A stretch of DNA of 64,000 nucleotides, taken from Halorubrum laminariae. Its GTDB lineage: Archaea > Halobacteriota > Halobacteria > Halobacteriales > Haloferacaceae. Below, in pieces: positions 1-8,911 of the stretch. The notes under the pieces are model-generated. The model was given only the letters and a program-made list of their open reading frames with translations. It did no database searches and was not told where the DNA came from. Numbering within the stretch: the first letter of the stretch is position 1; each line of letters opens with the position of its first letter. The position numbers were made by a program, and so were the translations under genes. Where the stretch lies: assembly GCF_024494655.1 (NCBI RefSeq), contig NZ_JANHDL010000013.1, positions 26,635-90,634 of the forward strand, written 5' to 3'.

Positions 1-1
1 C

Positions 2-376
2 GTGAATCAGGACCGTCACGCCCGCCAGCTGCTGCTCGACGCGGTCGCCGGCGACGACGGCGTCGCCCTCGTCGTCTGTCACGCGGTCGGTATCCTCGCG
101 TTCACCCGCGAGGCCGACGGGACGCCGCTCGTCGAGGGTCGGTCCGTCACCGGATTCCCGAATGAGTGGGAGGAGGGCATCGTCGACGACAGCGACGTGC
201 TCCCGGACGGTCGGAAGCTCCCCTACTGGGTCGAAGACGAGGTCGTCCTCGCCGGGGGCAACTGGGACGCCGAACTCGACGCCGACACGAGCGTCACCGT
301 CGACGGCGACCTGATCACCGCCCGCGGCCCGGAATCGTCGTCCGCGGCCGCACAGACGCTCCTAGAGGAGCTGTAG
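2..376 (+). CDS. DJ-1/PfpI (type 1 glutamine amidotransferase-like) protein, 5'-truncated
   Basis: Only the C-terminal 124 or so residues are present; the frame is open to the left edge, so the GTG at base 2 is probably internal. The fragment carries a nucleophile-elbow cysteine (V-V-C-H-A-V-G, Cys about 26 of the fragment) and the family-typical stretch VTGFPNEWEE, as in HchA/YhbO-like members of the class I glutamine amidotransferase superfamily. Members are cytosolic and act as deglycases, chaperones or proteases; which activity applies here cannot be read from the fragment. A T-run between short GC repeats (about 401-414) follows the stop and may be the terminator. Confidence 0.8.
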   Translation: MNQDRHARQLLLDAVAGDDGVALVVCHAVGILAFTREADGTPLVEGRSVTGFPNEWEEGIVDDSDVLPDGRKLPYWVEDEVVLAGGNWDAELDADTSVTVDGDLITARGPESSSAAAQTLLEEL

Positions 377-450
377 ACGGTCGACTGCGGTTGCGGTTTG
401 CCGCGTTTTTTGCGGTGTACGGCGGCGTGATGAGGTCGATCGCGCGTGGG

Positions 451-744
451 TCACCGGATCACGAACTGCGGCTCCGCGATCCGCTCGCTTTTGCACTCCG
501 GACACCGCGACGGCTCGTTGATCGGGTCGTCGAAGCCGTCGAATCCGCAGTCGTGGCACTCCGGCGGCGCGACGAGGAACTCGTCGGAGTCGTCATCGCT
601 CTCGGCGACCGACCGGGCGACGTGGTCGAGGTGCTCGTACACGACGGGCGTCGGCAGCGACAGCGACGCGCCGAGGTCGCTCGCGCTCGCCGCTCCCTCG
701 CGGAGGGTCTCGGCGATTCGCTGTCGGGTCGTCTCCGTCTCCAT
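451..744 (-). CDS. HTH/Zn-ribbon predicted transcriptional regulator
   Basis: A 97-residue protein. The N-terminal 50 residues look like a small winged helix (ETTRQRIAETL..., then a recognition-helix-like LSLPTPVVYEHLDHV). The C-terminal part has two CxxC knuckles, C-H-D-C and C-P-E-C, separated by about 18 residues, forming a zinc ribbon. This matches the archaeal family of HTH domains fused to a Zn ribbon (COG3357-like). The ATG at 744 was chosen because the longer reading frame upstream is only Arg-rich, shadow-like sequence. Targets are unknown. Confidence 0.75.
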   Translation of the reverse strand: METETTRQRIAETLREGAASASDLGASLSLPTPVVYEHLDHVARSVAESDDDSDEFLVAPPECHDCGFDGFDDPINEPSRCPECKSERIAEPQFVIR

Positions 745-800
745 GCCGGTCGTTCGTCGCCGACGGGTAAAACGCCGACGGCGGGGCCACACCGGCGGTG

Positions 801-869
801 CAGTCACGCTGCCGCGAGCGGAGTAGTCACGCCAGCGCGAGCGGAGTAGTCACGCTGCCGCGAGCGGAG
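801..869. repeat. three tandem 23-bp direct repeats
   Basis: Units at 801-823, 824-846 and 847-869 share the core agtcacg(ct/cc)...gcgagcggag. Units 1 and 3 differ only in the first base; unit 2 has a small block of changes in the middle. The array fills the gap between the divergent HTH/Zn-ribbon gene and nth. Confidence 0.85.
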
Positions 870-941
870 AGCGCGCACGTCTCGCATCTGAACCGTTCAC
901 CGATCCGGATCGTTCAATGTCGCCCGGGCGGAGGGATCGGC

Positions 942-1625
942 ATGGGCACGCCACTCGACTCGCGTGAGGAGCAGGTCACGGAGGTTCTCGACCGGCTCTA
1001 CGAGGAGTATCCCGATTCGACCATCTCGCTCAACTACTCGAACCGGCTTGAGCTTCTCATCGCCGTGATCCTCTCGGCGCAGTGTACCGACGAGCGCGTG
1101 AACAGCGTGTGTGCCGACCTGTTCGAGACGTACGAGACGGCCGAAGAGTACGCGAACGCCCCGCAAGAGGAACTCGCGGAGGCGATAAACTCCATCACCT
1201 ACTACAACAACAAGGCGGAGTACATCCGGTCGGCGTGCGCGGACATCGCCGAGAAACACGACGGCAAGGTGCCGGACACGATGTCCGAACTCACCGACCT
1301 GATGGGTGTCGGTCGCAAGACCGCCAACGTCGTGTTACAGCACGGCCACGACGTGGTCGAGGGGATCGTCGTCGACACCCACGTTCAGCGGCTCACCCGC
1401 CGGCTCGCGATAACGGACGAGGAGAGCCCGACGAAGATCGAGCAGGATCTCCTCGATATCGTCCCCCAAAGCGACTGGCAGCAGTTTACTCATCTCATGA
1501 TCGACCACGGGCGGGCGACGTGCACCGCGCGGAACCCCGACTGCGCGGAGTGCGTGCTGGCCGACATCTGTCCCTCCGCGAAGCCCGACGCCGGCGTGGA
1601 CCTCGCCAGCGGCGAGGTGTGGTAG
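942..1625 (+). CDS. nth: endonuclease III (DNA glycosylase/AP lyase)
   Basis: 227 residues, the usual length for Nth. The enzyme removes oxidised pyrimidines and cleaves the abasic site in base-excision repair. Visible signatures are the helix-hairpin-helix LMGVGRKTANVVL with its catalytic Lys, the catalytic Asp in VDTHV, and the C-terminal [4Fe-4S] motif C-x6-C-x2-C-x5-C (CTARNPDCAECVLADIC). The ATG at 942 starts MGTPLDSREEQV; the open frame continues further upstream, but only through the repeat region, so the shorter start is preferred. Confidence 0.95.
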   Translation: MGTPLDSREEQVTEVLDRLYEEYPDSTISLNYSNRLELLIAVILSAQCTDERVNSVCADLFETYETAEEYANAPQEELAEAINSITYYNNKAEYIRSACADIAEKHDGKVPDTMSELTDLMGVGRKTANVVLQHGHDVVEGIVVDTHVQRLTRRLAITDEESPTKIEQDLLDIVPQSDWQQFTHLMIDHGRATCTARNPDCAECVLADICPSAKPDAGVDLASGEVW

Positions 1626-1780
1626 AGCGAGCCGGTAACATCGGCGGCCCGTCGTCGCCGACGCCGGAAGCCGGCGTGGACGCGATTCGAATCGACCGTC
1701 ATCAGGCGTCTGTATATAAAGGCCCACCAGATCGGGGGAGACGGCCGAATCTGTCCCGACGAAAGGGAACTCGCTTCTCG

Positions 1781-1790
1781 GTTTAAATAC
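1781..1790 (+). promoter_or_regulatory. TATA box candidates upstream of the DoxX gene
   Basis: GTTTAAATAC lies 35-44 nt before the ATG at 1825, giving a short leader. A second strong TATA-like element (TGTATATAAA, 1711-1720) lies 60 nt further upstream, so two transcription starts are possible. Confidence 0.5.
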
Positions 1791-1824
1791 ACATCCGCCG
1801 TACTCCCAACTGAGGAGAGACACT

Positions 1825-2379
1825 ATGTCAACCAACACGACAAACGAGTTTGGCGGAGAGTTCGGCGGCGTCACCCTGCTCGGGAAGGCGCACTCGCTGT
1901 CGGCGCTGTTCATCGTCCTGCTTCGGGCGACGATCGGCGGGATGATCCTGTTCGCGGGATTCGGAAAGCTCGCGGAGTGGCCCTTCGACGCGAGCGGCTA
2001 CCTCGCAAACGTCGACCCCGCGAGCCCGGTCAGCGGCCTCTACGGCGCGATGGCCGCGATGCCATGGTTCGTCGAATTCGCGAACGTGTTCGTTCCGGCC
2101 ACGCAGGTGCTCATCGGCGCGGCGCTCATCGCCGGCGCGTTCGTCCGGCTGGCCGCGCTCGGCGGGGCCGCCCAGATGCTGCTGTTCTACCTCGGCGGCT
2201 GGAGCGGCGACATCCTCGCGCTGTTTGACTCGACGCTCGTCTACGCGGTCGTGTTCCTCACGGTCGCGGCGTTCGGCGCGGGTCGAGTCCTCGGGCTCGA
2301 CGCCCGTATCGAGCGAATCGAGGTCGGCGGACTGGCGCTGACGGAGCGGTTCCCGAAACTCCGATACATCCTCGGGTAG
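1825..2379 (+). CDS. DoxX family membrane protein
   Basis: 184 residues with four hydrophobic segments (about 27-45, 80-100, 103-125 and 133-152), matching the four-helix DoxX/SURF4-like fold. The first helix contains the family-typical small-residue/Phe/Lys pattern ([12 protein letters not shown]). DoxX-like proteins are linked to quinone-dependent redox reactions and thiol stress in some bacteria, but no activity can be assigned here. The neighbouring downstream gene is gshA, with its own promoter. Confidence 0.85.
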   Translation: MSTNTTNEFGGEFGGVTLLGKAHSLSALFIVLLRATIGGMILFAGFGKLAEWPFDASGYLANVDPASPVSGLYGAMAAMPWFVEFANVFVPATQVLIGAALIAGAFVRLAALGGAAQMLLFYLGGWSGDILALFDSTLVYAVVFLTVAAFGAGRVLGLDARIERIEVGGLALTERFPKLRYILG

Positions 2380-2474
2380 GGGGGAGGCGGAGCCGTTTCC
2401 GGTTCGACTGCGGTCCCGGCGCTGGGTTTCGGCTTCCAATCGATATAAGAGCGCGGGGGCGGAACGGGCGGGTA

Positions 2475-3557
2475 ATGGACCTCGGTTCGCGGGACGCGTT
2501 CGCTCGGATGGGGACGCTCGGCATCGAAGAGGAGTTCTACATCGTGGATGCCGAAGGCCGCCCCACGTCCGGGACCGACGACCTCGTCTACGGACGGGAC
2601 CCGCCGCCGGAGATCCCTGACGGCTTCGATCACGAGCTGTTTAAATGTACTATCGAGGCGCAGACGGAACTGATCGAGGATCCGTCGAACGCGGGGGACG
2701 CACTCGCCACGGTCCGGGAGGCGCTCGTCGACCACGCGGCCGTCGACGACTACCGGATCGCCGCGGCGGGCCTCCACCCGACTGCGAAGTGGCAGGAGTT
2801 GGAACACGTCACAAAACCTCGCTATCAGGCCCAACTCGACCGGATTCAGTACCCGCAACACCGCAATCTCGCCACCGGGCTGCATGTCCACGTCGGCGTC
2901 GACGACGCCGACAAGGCGGTATGGGTAGCCAACCGCCTCCGCTGGCACTGTCCAATCCTGCTCGCGCTGTCAGCGAACTCACCGTACTGGAATGACTTCG
3001 ATACCGGGCTCGCGTCGGCCCGCGCGAAGGTGTTCGAGAATCTCCCGAACACCGGGATTCCCTCGGCGTTCGCGGACTTCGACGCGTTCCAGCGGTACGA
3101 GCGCCGGATGGTCGAGACCGACTCCATCGCCGACCGGGGTGAACTCTGGTTCGACGTGCGGCCGCACACCGGCCACGGGACCGTCGAGGTGCGTGCGCCG
3201 GACGCCCAGCGCGACCCCCAGATCACCCTCGCGCTGGTCGAGTACGTCCACGCGCTCGTCGTCGACTACGCGGAGCGCTACGAGGACGGCGAGCGCGCGG
3301 CCGACCCGCTCCGACGCGAACTTCTCGACGAGAACAAGTGGCGAGCGATCCGACACGGCCACGACGCCTCGTTCGTCGCCCGCGACGGCGAGTCGACTCC
3401 GTCGCTCGGTGAGGTGGTCGACGCCGAGTGCGACCGACTCGGTGTCTCCGGCATCCGCGACGTGTACGAGTCGGAAAGCGGCGCGACACGCCAGCGACGC
3501 CTCCGCGACGAGGCGGGCGTCGACGCGCTGTGTGCGGACCTGATCCTCTCGCCGTAG
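2475..3557 (+). CDS. gshA: glutamate-cysteine ligase (gamma-glutamylcysteine synthetase)
   Basis: 360 residues of the GCS2/YbdK-type carboxylate-amine ligase family. It starts with the characteristic [11 protein letters not shown] strand, in which the Glu residues bind metal/ATP, and later has HVHVGVDD and [14 protein letters not shown]. Haloarchaea use gamma-glutamylcysteine, not glutathione, as their main low-molecular-weight thiol, made by GshA from Glu and Cys. A TATA element (cgatataaga, 2441-2450) is placed for leaderless initiation at ATG 2475. No glutathione synthetase gene is adjacent, as expected. Confidence 0.93.
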   Translation: MDLGSRDAFARMGTLGIEEEFYIVDAEGRPTSGTDDLVYGRDPPPEIPDGFDHELFKCTIEAQTELIEDPSNAGDALATVREALVDHAAVDDYRIAAAGLHPTAKWQELEHVTKPRYQAQLDRIQYPQHRNLATGLHVHVGVDDADKAVWVANRLRWHCPILLALSANSPYWNDFDTGLASARAKVFENLPNTGIPSAFADFDAFQRYERRMVETDSIADRGELWFDVRPHTGHGTVEVRAPDAQRDPQITLALVEYVHALVVDYAERYEDGERAADPLRRELLDENKWRAIRHGHDASFVARDGESTPSLGEVVDAECDRLGVSGIRDVYESESGATRQRRLRDEAGVDALCADLILSP

Positions 3558-3638
3558 CCTGCGTCACCGATCTGCCGAGTTCCGTCGCCGCAGAAACGAC
3601 GAGAAACCCTTTTGCCCGAGCGGACCCCAGATTCGGGC

Positions 3639-4253
3639 ATGACCACGGACGACGCCGACGGTGAGGAGTCCCCTACGGAGCGCACCCGCGAGGAGTTGCG
3701 AAAGACGAAAGCGCGTCTCGGTGAGGGCGCGGACAAGGCGGTACGGGAGTTCGACGACAACGTCGTTGACCTCCTCGCGTGGCTGCTGGACACGGAGACG
3801 CGTGCGCGGATCTACGTCTTCCTCCGCGACAACCCGCAGAGCACGAGCGACGAGGTCGCAGACGGGACCGGACTCTACCCGAGCACGGTTCGCGAGGCGC
3901 TCGCCGAACTCCACGACGAGGGGACCGTCGAGCGCGACAAGCGCGAGGCGAGCGGGGCCGGAAACAACCCCTACGAGTACGAAGCGATCGCGCCGAGCGA
4001 GCTGGTTCGCGGCGTCGTCGGCGACGTACAGCGAGAGCTGAACGCCGTGTTCAATCTCGATCGACGGCTCGGCGGGGAGTCTCCCGAGGGCGACGCGGAC
4101 CCCGTCCGAATCTCGGTCGGCAACGCCGGCAGCGGAGAGGGCGACACCGACGCCGGCGTGGAAGGTGACACCGGGACGGTGCCTGACGACGCCGAGACGG
4201 ACGATGCCGAGACGGACGATGCCGAGACGGACGATGCCGAGACCGACGACTGA
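3639..4253 (+). CDS. winged-helix transcriptional regulator with acidic repeat tail
   Basis: 204 residues. The middle (about 40-115) is an ArsR-like winged helix: LDTETRARIYVFLRDNPQ, then STSDEVADGTGLYPSTVREA as the helix-turn-helix. The C-terminus is very acidic and ends in repeats of D-D-A-E-T encoded by 15-bp DNA units. The ATG at 3639 was chosen over an upstream in-frame ATG at 3612 because a TATA-like ccctttt element near 3608-3614 suits leaderless start at 3639. It lies upstream of coaD, which has its own promoter. The ligand and targets are unknown. Confidence 0.8.
   Translation: MTTDDADGEESPTERTREELRKTKARLGEGADKAVREFDDNVVDLLAWLLDTETRARIYVFLRDNPQSTSDEVADGTGLYPSTVREALAELHDEGTVERDKREASGAGNNPYEYEAIAPSELVRGVVGDVQRELNAVFNLDRRLGGESPEGDADPVRISVGNAGSGEGDTDAGVEGDTGTVPDDAETDDAETDDAETDDAETDD
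4189..4250 (+). repeat. 15-bp tandem repeat encoding D-D-A-E-T
   Basis: About four copies of gacgatgccgagacg (first and last diverged by one base) at the 3' end of the winged-helix gene, encoding an acidic tail just before the stop. Confidence 0.85.
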
Positions 4254-4302
4254 GTCGACCGCATTCGTGACCATTTAAGTTCTGTCCGCGCAACGAACGG
4301 GC

Positions 4303-4797
4303 ATGAACGTCGCGCTGGGGGGTACGTTCGATCCCGTTCACGACGGCCACCGGAAGCTGTTCGAACGGGCGTTCGAGCTGGGTGACGTCACCGTCGGGCT
4401 CACGTCAGACTCGCTCGCACCGAAGACCCGACACGTCGAGCGGTACGTCCGCCCGTACGACCGCCGAAAGCGCGACCTCGAAGCCGAACTCGCGCCACGC
4501 GCGGAGAAGTACGACCGCGACTACGCGATCCGCGAACTCTCCGAACCGACCGGTATCGCTGTCGAACCCGAGTTCGACGCGCTCATCGTCTCTCCGGAGA
4601 CGAGAGACGGCGGAGAGCGGATAAACGAGATCCGCGCCGAGAACGGCCACAATCCCCTAGAGATCGTCGTCGTCGACCACGTCATGGCCGACGACGGCGA
4701 GCGCATCTCCTCGACCCGGATCGTCTCCGGCGAGATCGACGAACACGGGACCCCGACGCCCGACCGAGAGGGGAGAGGGGCGACGCGCCCGAAATGA
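4303..4797 (+). CDS. coaD: phosphopantetheine adenylyltransferase, archaeal type
   Basis: 164 residues of the nucleotidyltransferase superfamily. The N-terminal GGTFDPVHDGH gives the HxGH-like nucleotide site, and ISSTRIVSGEI is the C-terminal (S/T)xxTxxR-type motif. It transfers AMP from ATP to 4'-phosphopantetheine, the penultimate step of coenzyme A synthesis. A TATA-like catttaag (4272-4279) places the transcription start at the ATG. The next gene starts within its stop codon (ATGA overlap), so the two are probably co-transcribed. Confidence 0.92.
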   Translation: MNVALGGTFDPVHDGHRKLFERAFELGDVTVGLTSDSLAPKTRHVERYVRPYDRRKRDLEAELAPRAEKYDRDYAIRELSEPTGIAVEPEFDALIVSPETRDGGERINEIRAENGHNPLEIVVVDHVMADDGERISSTRIVSGEIDEHGTPTPDREGRGATRPK

Positions 4798-5288
4798 CTG
4801 AAGCCGACACGTCCGGAGTGGCGGGCGGCGACGCGGGGAACGGGGAGTCGACGGGCGGCGAACTCACTCTCCTGCGGCGGATCGCCCTCGGTGAGTCCGG
4901 GTTCGAGCGCGCGACGGTGTGGAGCGCGGTCGGACTGGCGCTGTCGTACGCCGCCTTCGACGCGGCCGCGCTCGTCGGATTCACCACGAGTCAGACCGCC
5001 GTCGTCCTCGCTGCGGTGACGGCGCTCGCCGCGATCACGTTCGCGACGACCGGCGGCGGGGCGCTCCCGACGGCGATCCTCGCCTACGGACCGCTCGCCG
5101 GAACGCTGCTCCGGTGGATCGGGCCGGAGCCGTACGTCACGCCGTTCGCGGCCGACGGCCCGTCCGCGCTCGCGCTCGCCGAACCGTTCGGTCTCGCGGC
5201 CGCGGCGGCGGTCGCGGTCGGATCCGTTTCGGCGGTCGTCGGATACCTCGTCGATCGTGGCCGATTCAGCCGTCGATCTTCCCGTTGA
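4794..5288 (+). CDS. conserved haloarchaeal integral membrane protein
   Basis: 164 residues; not recognised beyond being a membrane protein. A polar N-terminus of about 35 residues is followed by roughly four hydrophobic helices (about 42-62, 67-83, 87-105 and 129-155), rich in Ala/Gly/Val. It overlaps coaD by 4 nt (ATGA), suggesting translational coupling. Its 3' end overlaps the convergent flavoprotein gene by 23 bp (5266-5288). There is no evidence linking it to CoA metabolism other than position. Confidence 0.75.
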   Translation: MTEADTSGVAGGDAGNGESTGGELTLLRRIALGESGFERATVWSAVGLALSYAAFDAAALVGFTTSQTAVVLAAVTALAAITFATTGGGALPTAILAYGPLAGTLLRWIGPEPYVTPFAADGPSALALAEPFGLAAAAAVAVGSVSAVVGYLVDRGRFSRRSSR

Positions 5289-6714
5289 GCACCTTCGCGG
5301 CGACGAGTATCGGGTCCCACACGGGACTGAACGGCGGGGCGTACGCCAGATCCAGCCGCTCCACCTCGCCGACCGTCATGTCCGCTTCGAGGGCAGTCGC
5401 GACCGTGTCGATCCGGACGGCGGCGCGATCGGGCCCGGCGATGCTCCCGCCGAGCAGGCGTCCGGTGTCGCGGTCGGCGACGAGCGTCACGTCAGTCTCG
5501 GCCGCACCGGGGTAGTACCCCGACCGCGAACCCGCGGTCACCGTCTCGCGGACCGGGTCGAAGCCGGCCTCCAGCGCTTCGTCCTCGTCGAGGAGCCCCG
5601 CGCGGCCGGCCTCCATGTCGAACGCCTTCACCACGGCGGTGGCGGCGATGTCGCCGACCGGCGTGGGATCCCCCGCGATCGTCGCCCCGATCGCCCGCCC
5701 CGCCCGGTTCGCGGTGAGTCCGAGCGGCATCCACGCCTCCTCGCCCGTGACCGCGTGGCGCGCGGTCGCGCAGTCGCCGGCGGCGTACACGTCCGGCAGA
5801 TTCGTCCGTCCGTGCTCGTCGGTGGAGATTGCGCCGCCCTCGCCGAGAGCGACGCCGGTGTCGTCGAGGAGCTCCGTGTTCGGTCGGATACCGACACCGA
5901 CGACAGCCATGTCGACCGCGAGGCTCTCCGCGTCGGTCCCGTCGTCCCCGATACCGAACGCGACCGCCTCGATCCGATCGTTGCCGTCGATGGAGTCGAC
6001 TGGGGCGTTCGTGTGGATCGTCACGCCCCGCTCCGTGAGTTCGGCCTCGACGCGTTCGCCGACGGCCGCACCGAAATCCGAGAGGAGGTGTCCGGAGCGG
6101 TGAAACAGGTGCACGTCGAGTCCGCGCTCCGCGAGCGCCTCGGCGGTTTCGACGCCGACGTAGCCGCCGCCGATGATCGCGGCAGTCTCCGGTGCAGCCA
6201 TCGCGGCGTTGCGCTCGACGCGATCGCGGTCGACGGCGCTCACGTCGGCGCGCTCGGGATCGTACTCGTCCGGCTCCGCGACGTACGCGTCGATCGCGGC
6301 CGCGGTGTCCATGTCGTGGAGAGTGAACGCGCCGTCGAGCCCGCGTACGTCGAACGGTCCCGTCGTCGCGCGCCCGCCTGTGGCCACGAGCAGATCGCCG
6401 TACGGTTGCTCGAACCGGTCGCCGTCAGCGGTCTCGACCGTGACGCGCTTCACATCGGGATCGACGGCGACCACCTCGTAGCCCCGCCGGAGGTCGATTC
6501 CCCGCTCGTCGACCTCGCTCGGGGACAGCGAGAGGAGGTCCGACATGCGCTCGACGAGCCCCTCGATGAAGTACGGCATGCCGCAGTAGGCGTACGAGAT
6601 CCATCGTCCTTTCTCGAAGACGACGACCTCGCGGTCGGGGGCCGTCCGACGGAACTTGCTCGCGGCGCTCAGCCCGGCCGCGTCCGCACCGACGACGACG
6701 AACGGATCGCTCAT
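5266..6714 (-). CDS. FAD-dependent pyridine nucleotide-disulfide oxidoreductase, CoA-disulfide reductase/NADH oxidase-like
   Basis: 482 residues. It has an N-terminal FAD fold (VVVGADAAGLSAASKFRR), the single redox cysteine typical of the CoA-disulfide reductase/NADH oxidase branch in SYAYCGMPYF (Cys about 44), a second Rossmann fold for NAD(P)H (AAIIGGGYVGVETAEALAE, about 180-198), the FAD-ribityl motif VYAAGDCA, and a C-terminal dimerisation domain. Family members reduce CoA disulfide or polysulfide, or oxidise NADH. The presence of gshA and coaD nearby fits a low-molecular-weight thiol role, but that is inference. Confidence 0.88.
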   Translation of the reverse strand: MSDPFVVVGADAAGLSAASKFRRTAPDREVVVFEKGRWISYAYCGMPYFIEGLVERMSDLLSLSPSEVDERGIDLRRGYEVVAVDPDVKRVTVETADGDRFEQPYGDLLVATGGRATTGPFDVRGLDGAFTLHDMDTAAAIDAYVAEPDEYDPERADVSAVDRDRVERNAAMAAPETAAIIGGGYVGVETAEALAERGLDVHLFHRSGHLLSDFGAAVGERVEAELTERGVTIHTNAPVDSIDGNDRIEAVAFGIGDDGTDAESLAVDMAVVGVGIRPNTELLDDTGVALGEGGAISTDEHGRTNLPDVYAAGDCATARHAVTGEEAWMPLGLTANRAGRAIGATIAGDPTPVGDIAATAVVKAFDMEAGRAGLLDEDEALEAGFDPVRETVTAGSRSGYYPGAAETDVTLVADRDTGRLLGGSIAGPDRAAVRIDTVATALEADMTVGEVERLDLAYAPPFSPVWDPILVAAKVLNGKIDG

Positions 6715-6774
6715 GTAACGGCGAACGACGGGTGTACTGAAAAATCCACGCCGGTCTGACTCCCAGTCGCCCGA

Positions 6775-7275
6775 TCAGGCGTCTTCGGGCGTGGAACCGT
6801 TTTCGAGCGTGGAGCCGTTTTCGGGTGTGGAGCCGTCTCCGTGGCTGTCGGATAGCCGCGTCAGCGTCTCGCGGGCGTTCTCGACGGCGGCCGGCTGTTT
6901 CGCCGGGTACGCCTCCACCTTCGCTCGAACCGTAATGCCGGGGCCGAGGCGAACGTCGCCGCGGAAGGCGGCCTGCTTGTCGACGCGCAAGAAGAGCGCG
7001 CAGTTGTCGTCGACGCGGTCGTCGAGCTCGTCGATGACGCGCTCGACGTCGTCGAGGTCGGCGAGGGCGTCGAGCACGTGACGCATACCGTCGGCGTTCT
7101 CGATGCGCGCGGAGAGCACGACGATGCGGTCACCGTGGTGGCCGACGTTTTCGACGCGGTCGATCTCGGCGTCGTCCGGGAGGAACGTTCGGAGGGCGTC
7201 AGCGACCCGTTTTTCGTCCTCGGTGGCGTACGCGAACGCGCGGAGATCAACGTAGTGAAACGGGACTGTGGGCAT
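6775..7275 (-). CDS. archaeal RNA-binding protein, exosome-subunit-like (COG1325 type)
   Basis: 166 residues beginning MPTVPFHYVDLRAFAYATED, typical of the archaeal COG1325 family annotated as RNA-binding, possibly exosome-associated. The body is a ferredoxin-like alpha/beta fold with conserved VENVGHHGDRIVVLSARI and CALFLRVDKQAAFRGDVRLG. The C-terminus carries a variable N-G-S-T-x-E repeat, encoded by a short DNA repeat at 6777-6840. The actual RNA target is not known from sequence. Confidence 0.8.
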   Translation of the reverse strand: MPTVPFHYVDLRAFAYATEDEKRVADALRTFLPDDAEIDRVENVGHHGDRIVVLSARIENADGMRHVLDALADLDDVERVIDELDDRVDDNCALFLRVDKQAAFRGDVRLGPGITVRAKVEAYPAKQPAAVENARETLTRLSDSHGDGSTPENGSTLENGSTPEDA

Positions 7276-7296
7276 TCGGTAAAACGATGGGACGCG

Positions 7297-7485
7297 TTAC
7301 TCGTCGCTCTCGACGGCGTCGAGGGCGTCTTCCGGAACGCCGGTCTCTTGGCCGTCCTCGAAGCTGACGGTGTAGGTCGCTTCGCCGAACATCGTCTCCA
7401 TGACCTGCGTGATCGTGCCCGTCTCGCCGTCGTACTCGCTGTGTTTGTCGTGGAGAACGACCTCGTCTTCCTTCTCGAAGCTCAT
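7297..7485 (-). CDS. DUF1918-like small SH3-barrel protein
   Basis: 62 residues, very acidic. The pattern (DEVVLHDKHSEYDGETGTI... then MFGEATYTVSFEDGQETGV) is a small beta-barrel resembling the DUF1918/KOW-like proteins common in haloarchaea. ATG 7485 was chosen because a TATA-like cttttaac (minus strand, about 7506-7515) lies 27 nt upstream for leaderless initiation; the longer frame upstream has no support. Function unknown. Confidence 0.75.
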   Translation of the reverse strand: MSFEKEDEVVLHDKHSEYDGETGTITQVMETMFGEATYTVSFEDGQETGVPEDALDAVESDE

Positions 7486-7590
7486 GCGTCCCCGTTCCGC
7501 TGGAACGGTTAAAAGCGCGCGGATCCCGGCCGGTCGTACGGCAGATATACGAGGGTCGTCACCACACCCCACGTGGCGCAGCGAACGGCG

Positions 7591-8178
7591 TCACCACACC
7601 GCAAGCAGGGCGGCGATCACAGACACCGCGATGACGACGCCGACCGCGAGCGAGACGATGGTGCTGTCGATAGCGAGCGCGACTGCGACGCCAGCCACGA
7701 CGGCGACAAGTGCGAGTACGGCCGCGGGTACGCTGCCGCGTTCGACGAGGCGGTCGAGCGAGTTTGCGACGCGCTGTCGCAACGGCACCTCCGGCGGGCG
7801 TTCCGGTGGCTTCGTGAACGTCTCGTCAACGGTGACGCCGTCGCCGTCGGTCTCAGTCGACGGGTCGATCTGCACGTTCACGTACCGCGTCTCCGAGCCG
7901 TACCCCGTGACGATCTTCAGCTTTCCGCGAACCGACTCTGCGAGATCGTCGGCCGAGACGGAGACGTGAACGTGTCTCGTGGCCTCGTCGTCGACGAAGT
8001 GGTTCGTCTCGTCGACCGACGCGACCCGATCGAGGTCGTCGTCGAAGTGAACGTGAACGTGGGTCGACCGCCCGTGGTTCTCGAACGAGATCGGGAACGG
8101 ACCGCTCGCCGTGAAACGGTCCGGAGCCCGTATCTCGTGGACCGAATTTCCGTTCAGTTCGACGACGAGTGTCGGCAC
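7591..8178 (-). CDS. conserved haloarchaeal protein with two C-terminal membrane helices
   Basis: 195 residues. Residues 1-125 are predicted soluble and beta-rich (NGNSVHEIRAPDRFTASGPF; THVHVHFDDDLDRVASVDET), with many paired His in H-V-H-V patterns. After a proline-rich linker come two hydrophobic helices (about 150-168 and 172-194) at the very C-terminus. The soluble part may be extracellular or cytosolic; there is no signal peptide. A TATA-like poly-T element (minus strand, about 8199-8207) precedes ATG 8178. No biochemical role is recognised. Confidence 0.7.
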   Translation of the reverse strand: MPTLVVELNGNSVHEIRAPDRFTASGPFPISFENHGRSTHVHVHFDDDLDRVASVDETNHFVDDEATRHVHVSVSADDLAESVRGKLKIVTGYGSETRYVNVQIDPSTETDGDGVTVDETFTKPPERPPEVPLRQRVANSLDRLVERGSVPAAVLALVAVVAGVAVALAIDSTIVSLAVGVVIAVSVIAALLAVW

Positions 8179-8263
8179 GTGTGGCCCGACGGACTCACAC
8201 TAAAAAAAGATGCAGTACGATTCGGTCGGATACGAGACGATCCATCTCGGGCGGCTCCCTGTT

Positions 8264-8458
8264 TCAGGCGGCCGCCTCGTCTCGCATGTCCGGCGGCAGG
8301 AGGTTCGGAATCCCGTCTTCGATCGGGTACGTCTCTCCACATTCGGTGCACGTGAGCGTCCCGCTGAGAACCTCCGTTTCGTTTCGCTCGTCGGCGTCGA
8401 GTTCGAGGTCGGCCTTGTCAAGCGGACAGCAGACCACGTCCATCAGAGAGTCTTTCAT
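8264..8458 (-). CDS. Trm112-like zinc-finger protein (methyltransferase activator family)
   Basis: 64 residues. It has the Trm112/YcaR (UPF0434) layout: KDSLMDVVCCPLDKADLEL with the first Cys pair, LTCTECGETYPIEDGIPNLLP with the second. In archaea, Trm112 partners stabilise several RNA and protein methyltransferases, a role shown in Haloferax volcanii for its Trm112. ATG 8458 is supported by a leaderless-type TATA element (minus strand, about 8482-8489). It diverges from rnp4. Confidence 0.85.
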   Translation of the reverse strand: MKDSLMDVVCCPLDKADLELDADERNETEVLSGTLTCTECGETYPIEDGIPNLLPPDMRDEAAA

Positions 8459-8586
8459 ACGCGCTGGTTCGCGTGCGCCAGTAAAAAACCGTGCGGGTCG
8501 GACGGCCCGATAGCCCGCCCTCACCGGTCGGTCCAGTGCCGCGGTCGATGGCAACGACTTTGCCGGTCCGTGCCGCCGACCGACGT

Positions 8587-8865
8587 ATGGGGATCCCGTC
8601 GGAACGGATCGATCGGCTGTTCACGCTGGCACGCGAGGCCGTCGTCGACGGCGAGTACGACCGCTCCCGGGAGTATGTCGCGCTCGCGCGCCGGATCGCG
8701 GAGCGGAACCGCTGTGGCGTCCCAGCCAACTTCTCCCGGCGCACCTGCGACGACTGCGACGTGTATCTGCGACCGGGGAAGACCAGCAGAGTCAGGCTCG
8801 GGCCGGGGCGCGTCGTCGTCCGCTGTCGCGAGTGCGGGTCGACCGCGCGATATCCGTACGAGTAG
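8587..8865 (+). CDS. rnp4: ribonuclease P protein component 4 (Rpp21/RPR2)
   Basis: 92 residues. The N-terminal helices (IPSERIDRLFTLAREAV...YVALARRIAERNRCGVP) are followed by a four-cysteine zinc ribbon, RRTCDDCDVYL and VVRCRECGSTARYPYE, as in Rpp21. It pairs with Rnp3 or other RNase P proteins on the catalytic RNA for tRNA 5' maturation. The other RNase P protein genes rnp3 and rnp2 are 26 kb away in this window. ATG 8587 matches the family start; the upstream open frame is not conserved-looking. Confidence 0.9.
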   Translation: MGIPSERIDRLFTLAREAVVDGEYDRSREYVALARRIAERNRCGVPANFSRRTCDDCDVYLRPGKTSRVRLGPGRVVVRCRECGSTARYPYE

Positions 8866-8911
8866 GTCGGAGATCCAACTCGACCCGTCCCGAGACCGGC
8901 TCTGCTGAGTC

